From Glebionis coronaria (Eukaryota > Streptophyta > Magnoliopsida > Asterales > Asteraceae), in NCBI GenBank assembly GCA_025667525.1, contig CM046875.1:438042617-438106616 (forward strand): a DNA stretch of 64,000 nucleotides. The letters run 5' to 3'. The translations under genes were made by a program, and so were the position numbers. The notes under the pieces were generated by a model, which saw only the letters and a list, made by a program, of their open reading frames with translations, had not been told where the DNA came from and made no database searches. Shown piece by piece: positions 51,774-63,360 of the stretch; within the stretch, counting starts at the first letter, position 1, and each line of letters begins with the position of its first letter.

Positions 51774-54700
51774 TTGGACTCGGGGTGCTCCAAACATATG
51801 ACTGGAGACCGCTCGATGCTCAAAAATTTCGTCAACAAGTTTCTAGGAACGATAAAATTCGGCAACGATCATATTGCAAAGATTATGGGTTATGGTGAAT
51901 ATCAAATTGGGAATGTCACGATTTCAAGGGTTTACTATGTGGAGGGACTTGGTCACAATCTATTCTCAGTAGGACAATTCTGCGATTCTAACCTTGAAGT
52001 GGCCTTTCGACAACATACTTGCTTCATTCGCGATCTTGCAGGAAATGATTTGTTAAAGGGTTCTCGAGGGGATAATCTTTATACTTTGTCTATTCAAAAT
52101 ATGATGGCCGCCTCTCCTGTTTGCTTACTCTCCAAAGCATCTAAGACCAAGTCATGGTTGTGGCATCGTCGGTTATCTCATCTTAACTTTGATGCTATTA
52201 ACCATTTGGCTAGAAACGAACTTGTTCGTGGTCTTCCGAAACTTAAGTTCGACAAGGATCATTTATGTTCCGCGTGTTTATTGGGGAAAAGCACCAAGAA
52301 ATCTTACAAACCTAAAGCAGAAGACACCAACCAAGAACCACTGTATCTTTTGCACATGGATCTTTGCGGGCCAATGCGTACAGCTAGTGTGAGTGGTAGA
52401 AAATACATCCTCGTCATCGTGGATGATTTCTCAAGGTTTACATGGGTAAAGTTTTTAGCATCTAAGGATCAAGCACCAGAGTATATCATTACTTTCTTAA
52501 AGATGATCCAAGTACGTCGTAATGCTACTGTTCGCCGCATTCAGACTGATAACGGCACTGAGTTCGTTAATCAGACTCTTCGAAATTATTATGAAAAGGT
52601 TGGTATTTCTCATGAAACATCTGTGGCTCGCACTCCACAACAAAATGGTGTCGTTGAAAGACGTAACCGTACACTGATGGAAGCTGCTCGAACTATGTTG
52701 ATTTATGCGAATGCTCCCTTATTCTTATGGGCAGAAGCAGTGGCAACCGCATGTTATACCCAAAACCGCTCCATCATTCGCAAACGTCATGGTAAAACTC
52801 CATATGAGCTTCTTCATGGACACAAACCCGATATTTCCTATCTTCATGTGTTTGGTGCACTTTGCTATCCAAATACAAATAGTGAGAATCTGGGAAAACT
52901 TCAACCGAAGGCTGATATTGGAATTTTCATTGGATATTCGCCTGCAAAGAAAGCTTACCGGATTTATAACCGTCGTCTTGGCAAGATTGTAGAAACTTTG
53001 GATGTCGATTTTGATGAGCTGACAGCGATGGCTTCTGAGCAACACCGCTCTGAACCCGCATTACACGAGATGGGAACCGGTACAATCAGTTCCGGATTAA
53101 TCCCCAACAATCCTACTTCTCCATCATTTTTACCACCAACAAGGTCCGAGTGGGATAAATTATTTCAACCTATGTTTGATGAATTTTTCGATCCACAGAG
53201 TAATGATTCTCCAGCAACTTCAGCAGTAGCTCCGATTCCTGTAGTTGTTGCTCAAGATAATGGAAATCTATCCGAGGCATCTACTGTTACTCTTGAACAT
53301 GATGTCCCATCCCCCACCAATTCTCAAACAAAACCTAAATCATCACCCCCACTCGTTCCTAATGATATTGAAGAGGAACTATATGATCACGATCTGGAAT
53401 TTGCTCACTTACAAGAGCTTCCCTTCTTTGGTTTACATATACCTGATGACCCTACGGGTGCGTCTACCTCAGAAGAAGCTCCTGCAATCGTTCACTCTCG
53501 ACCACCACGGATTGAAACTCACAACACTAAATGGATAAAGGATCACCCAATCCGCAATATTATTGGTGACATCGATCGACCAGTCTTAACACGCCATCAA
53601 CTCCAAGAACATGCATTATACTGCTATTTTGATGCATTTCTTTCAGACACTGAACCTAAAAACTGGCAACAAGCCATGACCAAATCATCATGGATTGAAG
53701 CAATGCAAGAGGAACTTAATGAATTCCAACATCTTGAAGTGTGGGAATTAGTTCCGTTACCCAACAACGTTGAAATCTTGACACTGTTGTGGGTATACAA
53801 GGTTAAGCTAGATGAGTTAGGAAGTGTGCTGAAAAACAAAGCTAGATTGGTCGCTAGAGGTTACAAACAAGCTTTGGGTATCGATTTTGAAGAATCCTTT
53901 TCTCCTGTTGCACGATTGGAGGCAATTAGACTATTCCTTGCTTATGCTGCTCACATGAATATGATCGTCTACCAAATGGATGTTAAGACGGCATTTCTCA
54001 ATGGTGAATTAAGGGAAGATGTCTATGTAAGCCAGCCGAATGGATTCGTCAATTCAGAGTATCCTAATCATGTGTACAAGCTCAAGAAGGCTCTTTACGG
54101 GTTGAAACAGGCTCCACGCGCGTGGTATGATCTCTTATCGACGTATCTCATCTCCAAAGGCAAAGTGGACCCCACATTATTCATTCTCAAGGAGGACAAC
54201 GACATGATACTGGTACAAATTTATGTTGATGATATAATATTTGCTGCTACTAATCAACGTTTGTCTGACCGTTTTGAGAAAATTATGTCCACACGTTTTA
54301 AGATGTCGATGATGGGAAAAATTTCATTTTTCTTAGGGTTGCAAATTTCTCAGAATCCCAGAGGCATCTTTATTAATCAATCCAAATTTGCTCTTGAATC
54401 CTTAAAGAAATATCACTTTGAAAACTGTGACCCCGTGGATACTCCAATGGTGGAGAGATCCAAGTTAGATGAAGATAAGGAAGGGATAGCTGTCGATCCT
54501 AAACTTTACCGTGGAATGATCGGCACCCTTCTCTATCTGACTGCTAGCAGGCCTGATTTGCAATTTCCTATAGGCATGTGTGCCCGGTATCAGGCTCGGC
54601 CTACCGAAAAGCACTTACATGTTGTGAAAAGGATCTTTCGGTATCTAAAAGGAACACTTAATCGTGGTCTGTGGTATCCGAAGGATTCCTCTATTGCATT

Positions 54701-55205
54701 AATTTCATATGCAGATGCAGATTATGCCGGGTGTCAAGATACCAGACGTAGCACTTCTGGCAGTGTGCAACTCCTTGGAGATAGACTTATCAGTTGGGCA
54801 TCAAAAAGGCAGAAAAGTGCTGCGATATCCAGTACTGAGGCTGAATACATAGCTATGTCCGGTTGTTGTGCTCAAGTTCTTTGGATGAGATCACAATTGA
54901 CTGACTACGGTCTTGGATTCAACAAAATCCCGATGTACTGTGATAACAAAAGTGCAATCGCTCTATGCTGCAACTATGTTCAACACTCTCGAGCAAAGCA
55001 CATTGACATCCGCTACCATTTCATCAAGGAGCAAGTGGAAAATGGAGTGATCGAACTATACTTCGTCAACACTGAGTATCAGCTGGCAGATATATTCACA
55101 AAGGCCTTAGATCGAGGACGCATCGAGTTTTTGATCGAAAAGCTAGGCATGAAATCATTTGCACCAGCGACACTTAAGGAGTTGGCAGAAGAGTCTGAAG
55201 AATAG
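51774..55205 (+). CDS. Pol of the copia element: protease end, integrase, RT, RNase H
   Basis: 1143 codons, open throughout, first codon TTG because the upstream frame is broken. [10 protein letters not shown] (residues 2-11) is the protease active site. A GAG-pre-integrase HHCC region follows at about 125-185 ([11 protein letters not shown]...[10 protein letters not shown]). The integrase core is at about 195-345, with Asp in HMDLCGP, Asp in [10 protein letters not shown] and Glu in [13 protein letters not shown] runs about 640-890 ([41 protein letters not shown]). RNase H runs about 975-1110 ([28 protein letters not shown]). All catalytic signatures are present. Confidence 0.93.
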   Translation: MDSGCSKHMTGDRSMLKNFVNKFLGTIKFGNDHIAKIMGYGEYQIGNVTISRVYYVEGLGHNLFSVGQFCDSNLEVAFRQHTCFIRDLAGNDLLKGSRGDNLYTLSIQNMMAASPVCLLSKASKTKSWLWHRRLSHLNFDAINHLARNELVRGLPKLKFDKDHLCSACLLGKSTKKSYKPKAEDTNQEPLYLLHMDLCGPMRTASVSGRKYILVIVDDFSRFTWVKFLASKDQAPEYIITFLKMIQVRRNATVRRIQTDNGTEFVNQTLRNYYEKVGISHETSVARTPQQNGVVERRNRTLMEAARTMLIYANAPLFLWAEAVATACYTQNRSIIRKRHGKTPYELLHGHKPDISYLHVFGALCYPNTNSENLGKLQPKADIGIFIGYSPAKKAYRIYNRRLGKIVETLDVDFDELTAMASEQHRSEPALHEMGTGTISSGLIPNNPTSPSFLPPTRSEWDKLFQPMFDEFFDPQSNDSPATSAVAPIPVVVAQDNGNLSEASTVTLEHDVPSPTNSQTKPKSSPPLVPNDIEEELYDHDLEFAHLQELPFFGLHIPDDPTGASTSEEAPAIVHSRPPRIETHNTKWIKDHPIRNIIGDIDRPVLTRHQLQEHALYCYFDAFLSDTEPKNWQQAMTKSSWIEAMQEELNEFQHLEVWELVPLPNNVEILTLLWVYKVKLDELGSVLKNKARLVARGYKQALGIDFEESFSPVARLEAIRLFLAYAAHMNMIVYQMDVKTAFLNGELREDVYVSQPNGFVNSEYPNHVYKLKKALYGLKQAPRAWYDLLSTYLISKGKVDPTLFILKEDNDMILVQIYVDDIIFAATNQRLSDRFEKIMSTRFKMSMMGKISFFLGLQISQNPRGIFINQSKFALESLKKYHFENCDPVDTPMVERSKLDEDKEGIAVDPKLYRGMIGTLLYLTASRPDLQFPIGMCARYQARPTEKHLHVVKRIFRYLKGTLNRGLWYPKDSSIALISYADADYAGCQDTRRSTSGSVQLLGDRLISWASKRQKSAAISSTEAEYIAMSGCCAQVLWMRSQLTDYGLGFNKIPMYCDNKSAIALCCNYVQHSRAKHIDIRYHFIKEQVENGVIELYFVNTEYQLADIFTKALDRGRIEFLIEKLGMKSFAPATLKELAEESEE

Positions 55206-56135
55206 TACTGGTAAACTATTCTCGAGTATCCTTTGATCGTGATCTTGTATATTATCGTACATACTTAAACCATCAAAAACTATAAAAAATACAAAATCAA
55301 GAAAAATCATAAAAAATATAAAACCAAGAAAATCATAAAAAAAATATATATAAAACCAAGAAAATCCATAAAAAATATAAAACCAAGAAAAACCAAAAAT
55401 ATTTTTTTCTTTTCAAATCGGGCATGTCTTTTAGTACGGTAATATTTACGGCTTTAGAAATGTCGATTACTATTGACACGGCGCCATAAATAGAGTCCGT
55501 ATAAAAGTTGTACAAGTTTTAAAACATGCCCATTATGGCTTGTAGTTATTTCTGACTGCAACCCGTTTTTCGTATTAAAGTCACGTATTTCTCTTGAAAA
55601 CGTTGGCTCACAACGGGAATTAAGTTTCTCGGGCAAGGTTTTACTTTAAAAACCTTGTAAGGGGCCAAGTTTACTTAATAACTTGGTCTAACACAAATTT
55701 GTGTACGTATCAGTGCACTTATCTTGTATAAATAAGAGAAATCTTATTTCCACCAGAATCGTTCTATACAATCACTTAACCGGCAAATGTCCTCATTAAT
55801 AGTTATGTCCCTAATATCTTTGATTACTGCTCTTTAAATAGAAAACGGGTCAGGGATTAAGGGGGAGCAAATATTAATTCTTTATGTTAACAAATTTGGT
55901 CGTTCAAAAGGATTATCAGAAAATATTAGCTACCCATCATCTTCAGTTACGCTATGTGTGCCATGTGTGATTTAAGTATCTCTTGGATAGGTCATTAACA
56001 TTTTGGCGTCAAGTATTTGTGTTTGTGTTTGGGAATGAGTTTATTATATGTTAAGTTAACTTGAACTTTAACTTTAACTAACAAATAGGGGGACCAGTTT
56101 TCACTACTGATTCTCATATTGAATCTGTAGAATAC
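55206..56135 (+). other. Spacer after pol with PPT-like copies
   Basis: It has A-rich AAACCAAGAAAA repeats at 55270-55410 and PPT-like TTAAGGGGGAGC at 55857-55868 and AATAGGGGGACC at 56084-56095. No gene is seen. Confidence 0.6.
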
Positions 56136-57509
56136 ATGCAAGCAGAAGAACCGACAGAAACAATGCTTGAAGAAGAACCTCACGATGATATACCGGTGAC
56201 GCAAACTCAACCTTCAACATCATCTACAGTTCAGCATGACGATGACATGGAAGTTGAATATTTAAATGTTCCAGAACCGACATTTGCTGAATCCCTTATC
56301 ATTGATGATACTGTACAAGAGCAACTTTGGCTAACAAACGCAGCACCACATCATCCATTTGAAACTGCAACTGAAATGAATATAACTCAATTCCTCAACA
56401 ACCCTATCGACTTCTCGGCTTTTCTAAGGTATTCTCATGGGAAACCGACGATGACCCCGGATCTGATTAAAATGGCAGCTGCAAATGTGGACTTCTTTGA
56501 CACGTTAAAGATCAGCCATAATGAAGCAGAATATCACCTGAATGAGCTTACAAAAGCAATGAGAGAGACAACTACAGGAATTCAGACTCCCGTATTGCAA
56601 CCTCTTACACCAACAGTCATCACCGGTTCTGCCACTATCCCAATAGAGCATTTTGTCTCTCACGATCTTGAATACCTTGAAAATGGAGCAAAGAAGTATG
56701 CCACGTCTCTCACAATGCTCAAGGCCGTTAACTTGGAGAATGTTCCATGGATAGAGGACAAAGTTCCTGAGTCAATATGGAGAAAGAAGCCGCTCAAGTT
56801 TTATGATACATACGCTTCACTTGGCATATCTCACTGGGACAAAAAGAAGAAGTTAGCCTATAATCACTTCCATCATCCCAAGAGAGGTGCTTCAATTGTC
56901 TTATCTCACAGAATCAAAAGCATCCTAGGAGCAACCACTCAAACTGTTTTCGGTTATGATTACTTAAATGTAATCCTGCTCAAACGTACCGATGAGAAAG
57001 AATACCGCATTGACGAAAGTGATCTCCAGTACCTTCAACTTGAAGACATAGAAGATCTTTTGTTGCTCTTGGCTCAAGAAAAAGTTGACCATCTATCACC
57101 CGACATTATCATAGCCTTGAGTTCAAACTTTCATCAATATGCCAGGAAAATAGTCATTCAAAACCGGGTGGAAGACTTTCAACTTGGAGTAGAAAGCTAT
57201 CAGAAAAAGCTAAACCTGGAACGTCCCCTTACGACTCCACTTAGTAATTTCCATAAGAACAAGAAGGTTTACATGGGGACTACCAAGCCGGAAGCAGGAA
57301 TTTTCTATCCGAACGCGACTGGCGTCATGCAATATATGCGATTCTCAGAACTGCATAAATTCAGTGATGGAACGCTAAAGAATGTTCGAGATGATTTGTC
57401 GGTTCTCAATGCCAACTTACCTCTTCCGGCAGTCACATACACCTGGACAACCCAGTGCAGAAAGGGATCTTCGTATGCAATCAGGAAGATTGAGGAAGTG
57501 CTAAGGTAG
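56136..57509 (+). CDS. Extra 3' ORF of the copia element, function unknown
   Basis: 457 codons from an ATG at 56136 to a stop at 57509, intact. The N-terminal 60 residues are acidic. The rest is a mixed alpha-helical-looking protein with a NRVEDFQLGVESYQKKLNL motif near 345-365 and HKFSDGTLKNVRDDL near 410. I see no signal peptide, no transmembrane segment and no enzyme motif, so it is not convincingly env-like despite its env-like position. I recall the EDFQLGVESYQ block as frequent at the 3' end of Asteraceae retroelement proteins. It could be a nucleic-acid or particle accessory protein; unknown. Confidence 0.8.
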   Translation: MQAEEPTETMLEEEPHDDIPVTQTQPSTSSTVQHDDDMEVEYLNVPEPTFAESLIIDDTVQEQLWLTNAAPHHPFETATEMNITQFLNNPIDFSAFLRYSHGKPTMTPDLIKMAAANVDFFDTLKISHNEAEYHLNELTKAMRETTTGIQTPVLQPLTPTVITGSATIPIEHFVSHDLEYLENGAKKYATSLTMLKAVNLENVPWIEDKVPESIWRKKPLKFYDTYASLGISHWDKKKKLAYNHFHHPKRGASIVLSHRIKSILGATTQTVFGYDYLNVILLKRTDEKEYRIDESDLQYLQLEDIEDLLLLLAQEKVDHLSPDIIIALSSNFHQYARKIVIQNRVEDFQLGVESYQKKLNLERPLTTPLSNFHKNKKVYMGTTKPEAGIFYPNATGVMQYMRFSELHKFSDGTLKNVRDDLSVLNANLPLPAVTYTWTTQCRKGSSYAIRKIEEVLR

Positions 57510-58757
57510 CGCCGGTTGCTACGAAGCATAGAACGATTCGTCGGTGGACGACCATATGGAGCTCACCATCGGCTCACGGAACGAACCAATTAATTTTGGT
57601 TCGTCTCATTACAGGTCAACTCCATATGTACATTATTGTGAATATGTTATCTTTTTATTTTATCAGCTTTTTGTGGCTTGTTGTAGTGTAAAAGTATGAT
57701 ATTTTTTCAAGAATTTCTCACGAGATTCTAAATCTTTCAAACAAATCATACTCAAGCACTACAACTAACCCTCATTAATTTGAGGGGGAGCATTAATATG
57801 TTCTTTGGCCAATATATAATTTCATTTTATTACCCAAAGACCGATTAATCCATTAATATCCAAAATATTGATGGTTAACATTTTGGAAAGGGGAGAAAAT
57901 AGGATTAAGGAGACTTTATGATATTTGGCTAAAACAATGAAAAAGACTTAAAAGATAAACCAACTTAACATGTGTCATGCACAAGTTAAGGGGGAGCGTT
58001 TTTGATGATCAAAACACTTAAGGCACAAAATCTTTGATTTTAATATCACAAGTGCTTTAAGTGATTTTTCAAGGATTTTTCATGGTGACTATATCAACCT
58101 AAAACACACTTATCTCACGAAGATTTGGTGACAAAAGGGTGGTAGGTATAGGTATTAGTCCAATGATTCATCAGAACCGATGCAATCTTCCCAAGGACAA
58201 CCCCCTAGATAGAACTAGAAGTCCTAGGAAAGATGGAGAATGAATGTGAACGTAGCTGAATGCCGACCAAGTACTTAAGCTAGCACTGGAACAATCACAA
58301 CAAGGTGCTAGTGATGACGTATTGGTAAGCATTGAAGGGGTTGAAGAATGAAAAAGAATTGTAAAGATAAAGGGTGTAAAGAAAGAAGCCCTCCTTACAA
58401 CTTAAGGCAGAAACCGGGTCAATACATCTGCTATTGAGATCATTTTTGTTAATGATTCTCGATATTAAAGAAAGACATCATGGACCCAGTGATGCAATGC
58501 ACAACCCTTCCCAGCTAACTCAAATATCTCTCAAAAGGTATTTGTTTTAATCACACGGAGATCAACACGCTATCTATTTGTTTATTCACTCCGAATAGAC
58601 TGATATTGAAAAGGTGGCACTCCTCTCCAGCCATCGCTCACTAAATCAAAACGCACTATCGAGTCTAGAGCCACGAGATCATCAAAAGTCTCATTAGGAC
58701 ACTTTCCAATTATTCCTTGCTTTCTCACACACTGTGAAAAGTAAGAGATTTTCATGA

Positions 58758-59155
58758 GTCCTACGCAGTATTCCTGTAATATTGCCAGAACATCCGAGTA
58801 ATACGCAAGTATTACAATGAAGATGGAAATCCTGCTTGAGCCAACATCAAACAAGCTCATGGTAGGTTACACGTGCGGTTCTTTTAGAACCAATCTTGTG
58901 AAAAACTGGAAAGAAACAGTGGTTTAATTCTTAATTGAACTTAAACTCGTTCCAGGCCTCTACGCATTATCATATGATCTTGCCAGAACACTCAGAGTGA
59001 CTCTTTATTGATCACAGTGACGAGTGGAAATCCTTCTAGTGTTAACATCAAACAGCACTTGGTAGGTGACGTGCAAGATTCTTTATGAATTGAGCTCGTG
59101 ACAACTGGAAAGCAACGATGGTGAAAATCTTAATTGAAATTCACTTGTTCCAGGT
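58758..59155 (+). repeat. Two diverged ~200-bp tandem units
   Basis: Unit 1 (58758-58956) and unit 2 (58957-59155) share CTTGCCAGAACA, ATGGAAATCC/GTGGAAATCC, ACATCAAACA, TGGTAGGT, ACTGGAAAG and a GTTCCAGG end, in the same order. They are clearly duplicated but old. Confidence 0.65.
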
Positions 59156-59400
59156 TTCATGAATTGACGGCTTCAAATCACAAGGATAATTTATCCAAGT
59201 GATTCACTCTTTATGTTCGCAGTCAGCTTTGGACGGTCGAATAAAGAGAACGGGTTTACCCGCGAAATCCTGTCAGGAAGTTACTTAATTGAAACTATCC
59301 GTCACGGGTACGATATCTAATATCGTCCAACGGTCTTCACCGACCGGAGGTAAAATGCTACCGAATTAGAATAAAATGTTCAAAGCCATTTTATTCGTGT

Positions 59401-59511
59401 CGTTGCTGTGTACCTGTTAAAGACAGTGGCGTTGCTGTGTACCTGTTGAAGACGGTGGCGTTGCTGTGTACCAGTCGAAGACGGTGGCGTTGCGGTGTAC
59501 CTGTTGAAGAC
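59401..59511 (+). repeat. 29-bp tandem repeat, four copies
   Basis: The unit is GTTGCTGTGTACCTGTTGAA followed by GACGGTGGC, with few changes between copies. It sits about 340 bp before the 3' PPT. Confidence 0.9.
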
Positions 59512-59840
59512 GTCCTCACATGCTTATTCCTTTAGCATCAAATATTCCTGAAAAATTGAAGAAAGTATGACCTAAAAGTCTTCCGCTGCATCGACTCTGA
59601 AACTTTCAAGAATTCAACAAAGGATAAGTGTGTGGGACATGAAGTCACAAAGAGGCGAACCTCACAAGAAAAGTAAAGGTTGTACGTGAAAGGCCAAAAG
59701 AACATGTTCCAAGCAAAAAGGCTGATATCATTCAACACATATTCACAAAAGAAAAGAAAAAGAAAGAAAAGAAGACTACGAGCTCAAGAACAAGATCTAA
59801 CATGCTAGATTAGGACTTTGTAAATTTGGAGTGACCTCCC

Positions 59841-59852
59841 TTTGGGGGAGAT
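59841..59852 (+). other. Polypurine tract of the copia element
   Basis: TTTGGGGGAGAT directly precedes the 3' LTR TGTTGG. This is the usual plant copia PPT form. Confidence 0.85.
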
Positions 59853-60152
59853 TGTTGGAAATACGTTTTACGCATTTAGAAAGTCTCGGTCACTCCAACA
59901 ATGTAGTTATAGGCTCGTAGTTAAGTTAAGTGTCATTTATTACATAGCCCGACCCATGAACATGTTCATGGGCCGGAAGCCCAAGTCCTTTAAGGACTTG
60001 GGGTATTTAAACCTCTTTCCACCATGGAAAGAGGTGTTGGTTGTTTTATTCTTTCATTTCAATATATGTGTTTTCTTTCATTTCTCTCTCTAACTCTCTC
60101 TCTCTAGAAAAACATCAACCCCCTTGTTTCACAAGATTATCATTGTTCTACA
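59853..60152 (+). repeat. 3' LTR of the copia element
   Basis: 300 bp, about 99% identical to 45835-46135, with palindromes at 59953-59972, 59981-60001 and 60011-60035. The TSD taatc follows. Confidence 0.95.
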
Positions 60153-60157
60153 TAATC

Positions 60158-61859
60158 ATAATCTTATAACCTTAATGAAATGATATAAGTGTTTGTAGAC
60201 TTGTCCTAAAAGACTAGGTAGTGATTCTATGTATATTTCTTAATATAAGGGTTTCTAGGTTACTAATCCTAATGACTTTCTATTTTGGGTGATTAGTGTT
60301 TATATCATAATAAGCTTATTATAGGTCTTATATAGTATGTTTATGACTTCTAAGGTTTCTCCATTCTTAGTTTAAGGGTTTGTATAGGTTAATCATATCT
60401 TAGGGTTAATTAAATGAGCTTAAGATCGTATGCTTTGATAACTTGTACTTTATGCTTTATTAATTTGTAACTTGGCTTGAGATAAATGTATTAACTTATT
60501 ATGATACTTAGTTGAGTTTTATAATTATTTGCAAAAGATTAGACTCTAATTCATTATGAAATGGATTTTATATGCTAATCTTGGTTACTAGGTCATATGC
60601 TTGTAATTAGCTTGAGATTAGTGAATATTAGTGTTTTGTGATTAATTTCCTTTCCTTTATATGATAGATTATAATTATTATAGTGTATTTGATGATTGTA
60701 CATAGATATTATGCAGTTACATTGCTTGGAACATTAGTATATAAAGTGAATTCTAGAGTTTCTAAGGTTCTTTAGTAATTTAGGGCATCCTTGTTATACT
60801 TGAGTTGTTCTTATTCATAATACATACATATTGTTACTTTTAGAACTCAGATTTGATACATACATATTGTTCAATATAGGAATATGTTGAAATGGCAATT
60901 GAGATAGTGAGAATCCTTATATTCAACAATTCAGTCATATATCATAGCAAAATATAAAAAATTCTTAGCAAATTCACCTCTTATTTATTTATCAAATGGG
61001 CAATTACATATAATAGATATTAAATTAACCAAAACTACTGGATGTTATACATAATTAGGGATCTGCACAATTTTTGGTTTTAATTTCAAGGATTAAAGTT
61101 TTGTGATTTAGGGTTCATAGCTAATTAGGGGGTGTTTTGATTTAGGTTTAGTGTAAAGGGATTGTTTGCCACCCTAAACTAATAATAAATTAATACGTTT
61201 AAACGTATTAATAATAATTAGTTATGCTAGTGGGGAATGACGTCATGGGATTGGTGGGCTTGGTATCAGTTAGGTTGAGGGGTTTTGTTTGGGTTGTAAT
61301 GGGCTTAGGTGGTGGGTTTGTTCGGTTAGATGATGGGTTTGGGTTAATTTATTGGCAGGTTTGGTCCCCTGGTTTGTAAAGTTTTGGCAAACATAGTTTC
61401 AACAGCTGAATTCATATTTCCCTTTGTTATAACTATGGAATAAATACCATTTAGTCCTTTAAACTTTTAATAACTTAGGATAAGGACTATTGTTGTAATT
61501 TTGACCATTCTTCAAGGCTTTTCATGTCATGTCTTGAAACTTATGGACCAAACTTGTAATTTTGAAGTTTTACAAGGGACAAAAGTGACAAGTATTCAAT
61601 AGTTGAGGGACCAATCTTGAAAATCTTCAATTCTTCAAGGTTATCTTTGGAAATTCATTGTTCAGGTCCGGTTCTCTGTGCGGCTTCGTTTCCCGTGTTC
61701 GTTTTTGCTTGATTCTTTTGATCTTTTGTTGATTTCACGATATACGTACCTAAAACACACAATGAACAAACACAAGCATATTTTACGGTATTTTATGCAT
61801 TTTTACACAGTTTAAGCCTGAAAAGAACGACGAGACTATGTATAATTACAGTTTCATCA
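60158..61859 (-). repeat. Diverged gypsy LTR, right part
   Basis: The last 200 bases parallel the gypsy-2 LTR end at 44269-44466: CGGCTTCGTTTCCCGTG, TTTTTGCTTGATTC, ATTTCACGATAT, CACAATGAACAAACACAAGC and a TTCATCA end. Weaker similarity reaches back to about 61080. The part 60158-61000 has no recognisable gene. The left LTR end is not identified, so it may be a solo or truncated LTR. A perfect palindrome AATACGTTTAAACGTATT lies near 61193. Confidence 0.6.
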
Positions 61860-61864
61860 GTAAA

Positions 61865-62275
61865 CGATAAACTCATTTCTTGAAAAAGTAAAAAACAAAA
61901 CACTCTCTCTAAATCTTCTTTTGAAGCAGAGTATAGAGCTCTTGCTTTTGTAACCAGTGAAGTCATTTGGATCTTAAAAATCTTCAAAGATTTGCATTGT
62001 GAAAACCTTTACCAGTTAAACTTTTCTGTGACAACAACTCAACTATTAACATATCTGCCAATCCAGTCTTTCATGAAAGAACAAAACACCTTGATATTAA
62101 TTTACACCTTGTGAGGGAAAAATATTATAAACGGTGTTGTAAAATTGTGAAAGTGGAGTTTCCAAACTCCAAATTACAGACATCGTCACTAAAGGATTGG
62201 ATACAATGTAGCACAATGATCTTGTTAGGAAACTGGGCATGATTAACTTATATGAAATATCATATTAAGGGGGGA
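61865..62275 (+). pseudogene. Copia RNase H remnant
   Basis: Translation gives DKLIS, a stop, then KSKKQNTLSKSS, EAEYRALA, VTSEVIWILK, and further on traces of a FHERTKHLDI-like block. This is the C-terminal RNase H of a Ty1/copia element with stops and frameshifts. It ends at a GGGGGG polypurine tract (62269-62274), and the adjacent LTR follows. It belongs to a different copia family from 45835-60152. Confidence 0.8.
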
Positions 62276-62758
62276 TGTTATGTTTTTGGACCTAATCTGA
62301 TATCCTTATTAACTCTAAAGGACTTATTGTGTATCTTTGATGTTTAGGTTTAGTCCTTTGGACTACCTGTGCAAGGACAATGGTTTAACTTAGCTTTCTT
62401 CCAAAGACCTCTTCTGCTTATATTATCTCATTTGGACGAAGGGATTCGGATGCAAAATAAAGAGAGGACAGATGGCAACGGATCCTTTGTTTTGATATAG
62501 ACGCTCCTCCTTCCTCACATGGATGATTGCGAGATTTCATTCGTGCGTTTTAGTTTCATACTCTCTATATTTTAAAAGTTATAAACCCTAATTGATTTTT
62601 TGTTTTTGATCTTGTAAACTATTATCATGTATATAATAGATATACACTGAGTAGCAGTTGTAGTGGTAGATTAAGGTTATTTTAAACTTATTGTTCTTGG
62701 CTTACTTTGATTAATTTTAATATAAACGTTTGGAGCTCTTGAATCATGTTTTTCTACA
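62276..62758 (+). repeat. LTR of the decayed copia element
   Basis: Begins TGTTATGTTTTTGGACC directly after the polypurine tract. The right end is placed at TTTCTACA. There is no partner LTR in the window, so the right boundary is provisional. Confidence 0.6.
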
Positions 62759-63225
62759 TCATTACACAAAATAATTAATAACACTAAAATTACCAACAGA
62801 CCGGGTACATTCTTCTCTTTCTTTCTCCTTTGTAACCGTTACCTGAACGCGCACAAGTGTGTCTACATCTCTCACTTTAGATGGAGAGGGAAAACTGACT
62901 TAATGGGGGATCCATACACATGAACATAGGGGTGTTATCAGGTTGGGTTGTCGGGTTAGCTGGTTGAATATTTTGGATTGAATCGGGTTTTAGTGTCCCA
63001 AATATTGACCCTAACCCGACCCTATAAGACTATTGGGTTATAACGTTTCAGTTTAACTTTCTGAATATTTAACAACTGCAGCAACAAGTGCTAGGACGAC
63101 TTATAATTTATAACATGGATCACAACTTGTGGTTCTTTCCATATTCTAAATTCCTTGCTTTAGTTTACTTATTATATTTTTTTGTTCATACAAATTTTCT
63201 TTGAAATAACTAACATGTGCAACAG
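62759..63225. other. Unassigned sequence before the AP-3-like exon
   Basis: It contains a GGTTGGGTTGTCGGGTTAGC / CTAACCCGACCC arrangement (62940-63025) that may be part of a MITE. The part from about 63120 to the CAACAG acceptor looks intronic (T-rich). No gene is called. Confidence 0.35.
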
Positions 63226-63360
63226 ATAGTAGGTGAGTATAACTCTGTTGGCAATATAATTCCAAATATGGTACCCATAATCCTAAGATTTCTTGCCCAA
63301 GGCTTTCCTTCGGAGTCCATTGAAACAAAACACCAGATTTTAAATGCTGCTGTTAGGATT
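63226..63360 (+). pseudogene. Exon resembling AP-3 adaptor complex beta subunit
   Basis: After a TGCAACAG splice acceptor the frame reads IVGEYNSVGNIIPNMVPIIL, then FLAQGFPSES and ETKHQILNAAV. This resembles the HEAT-repeat region of plant AP-3 beta adaptins (vacuolar protein sorting), with the VGEY, IIP and ETK.QILN blocks in place. No clean GT donor or neighbouring exon is visible within the window. It is most likely a gene fragment; a real exon of a gene extending beyond 64000 is the alternative. Confidence 0.5.

Larger units (their letters stand above)
57510..59840 (+). other. 3' non-coding region of the copia element
   Basis: 2.3 kb without a credible gene. PPT-like GAGGGGGAGC is at 57781-57791 and TTAAGGGGGAGC at 57986-57997. 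Two degenerate tandem blocks are listed separately. Confidence 0.65.
45835..60152 (+). mobile_element. Ty1/copia retrotransposon with extra 3' ORF, Sirevirus-like
   Basis: A 14.3-kb element with short 300-bp LTRs, TSD taatc (45830-45834 and 60153-60157), a tRNA-iMet PBS and a TTTGGGGGAGAT polypurine tract before the 3' LTR. Domain order integrase then RT identifies copia. Repeated PPT-like motifs, LTR palindromes, a coiled-coil Gag extension and an extra ORF recall Sireviruses, though 300-bp LTRs are short for them. LTRs differ at about three positions plus one indel. The Gag part is broken and Pol is open. Confidence 0.93.

Noticed and set aside
48890..51775. Programmed frameshifting in copia Gag
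   Set aside because: There are three shifts plus a nonsense codon and no slippery sequence that I can see; decay is the simpler reading.
56136..57509. Calling the extra copia ORF an envelope gene
   Set aside because: There is no signal peptide, transmembrane segment or fusion-like region; only the position is env-like.
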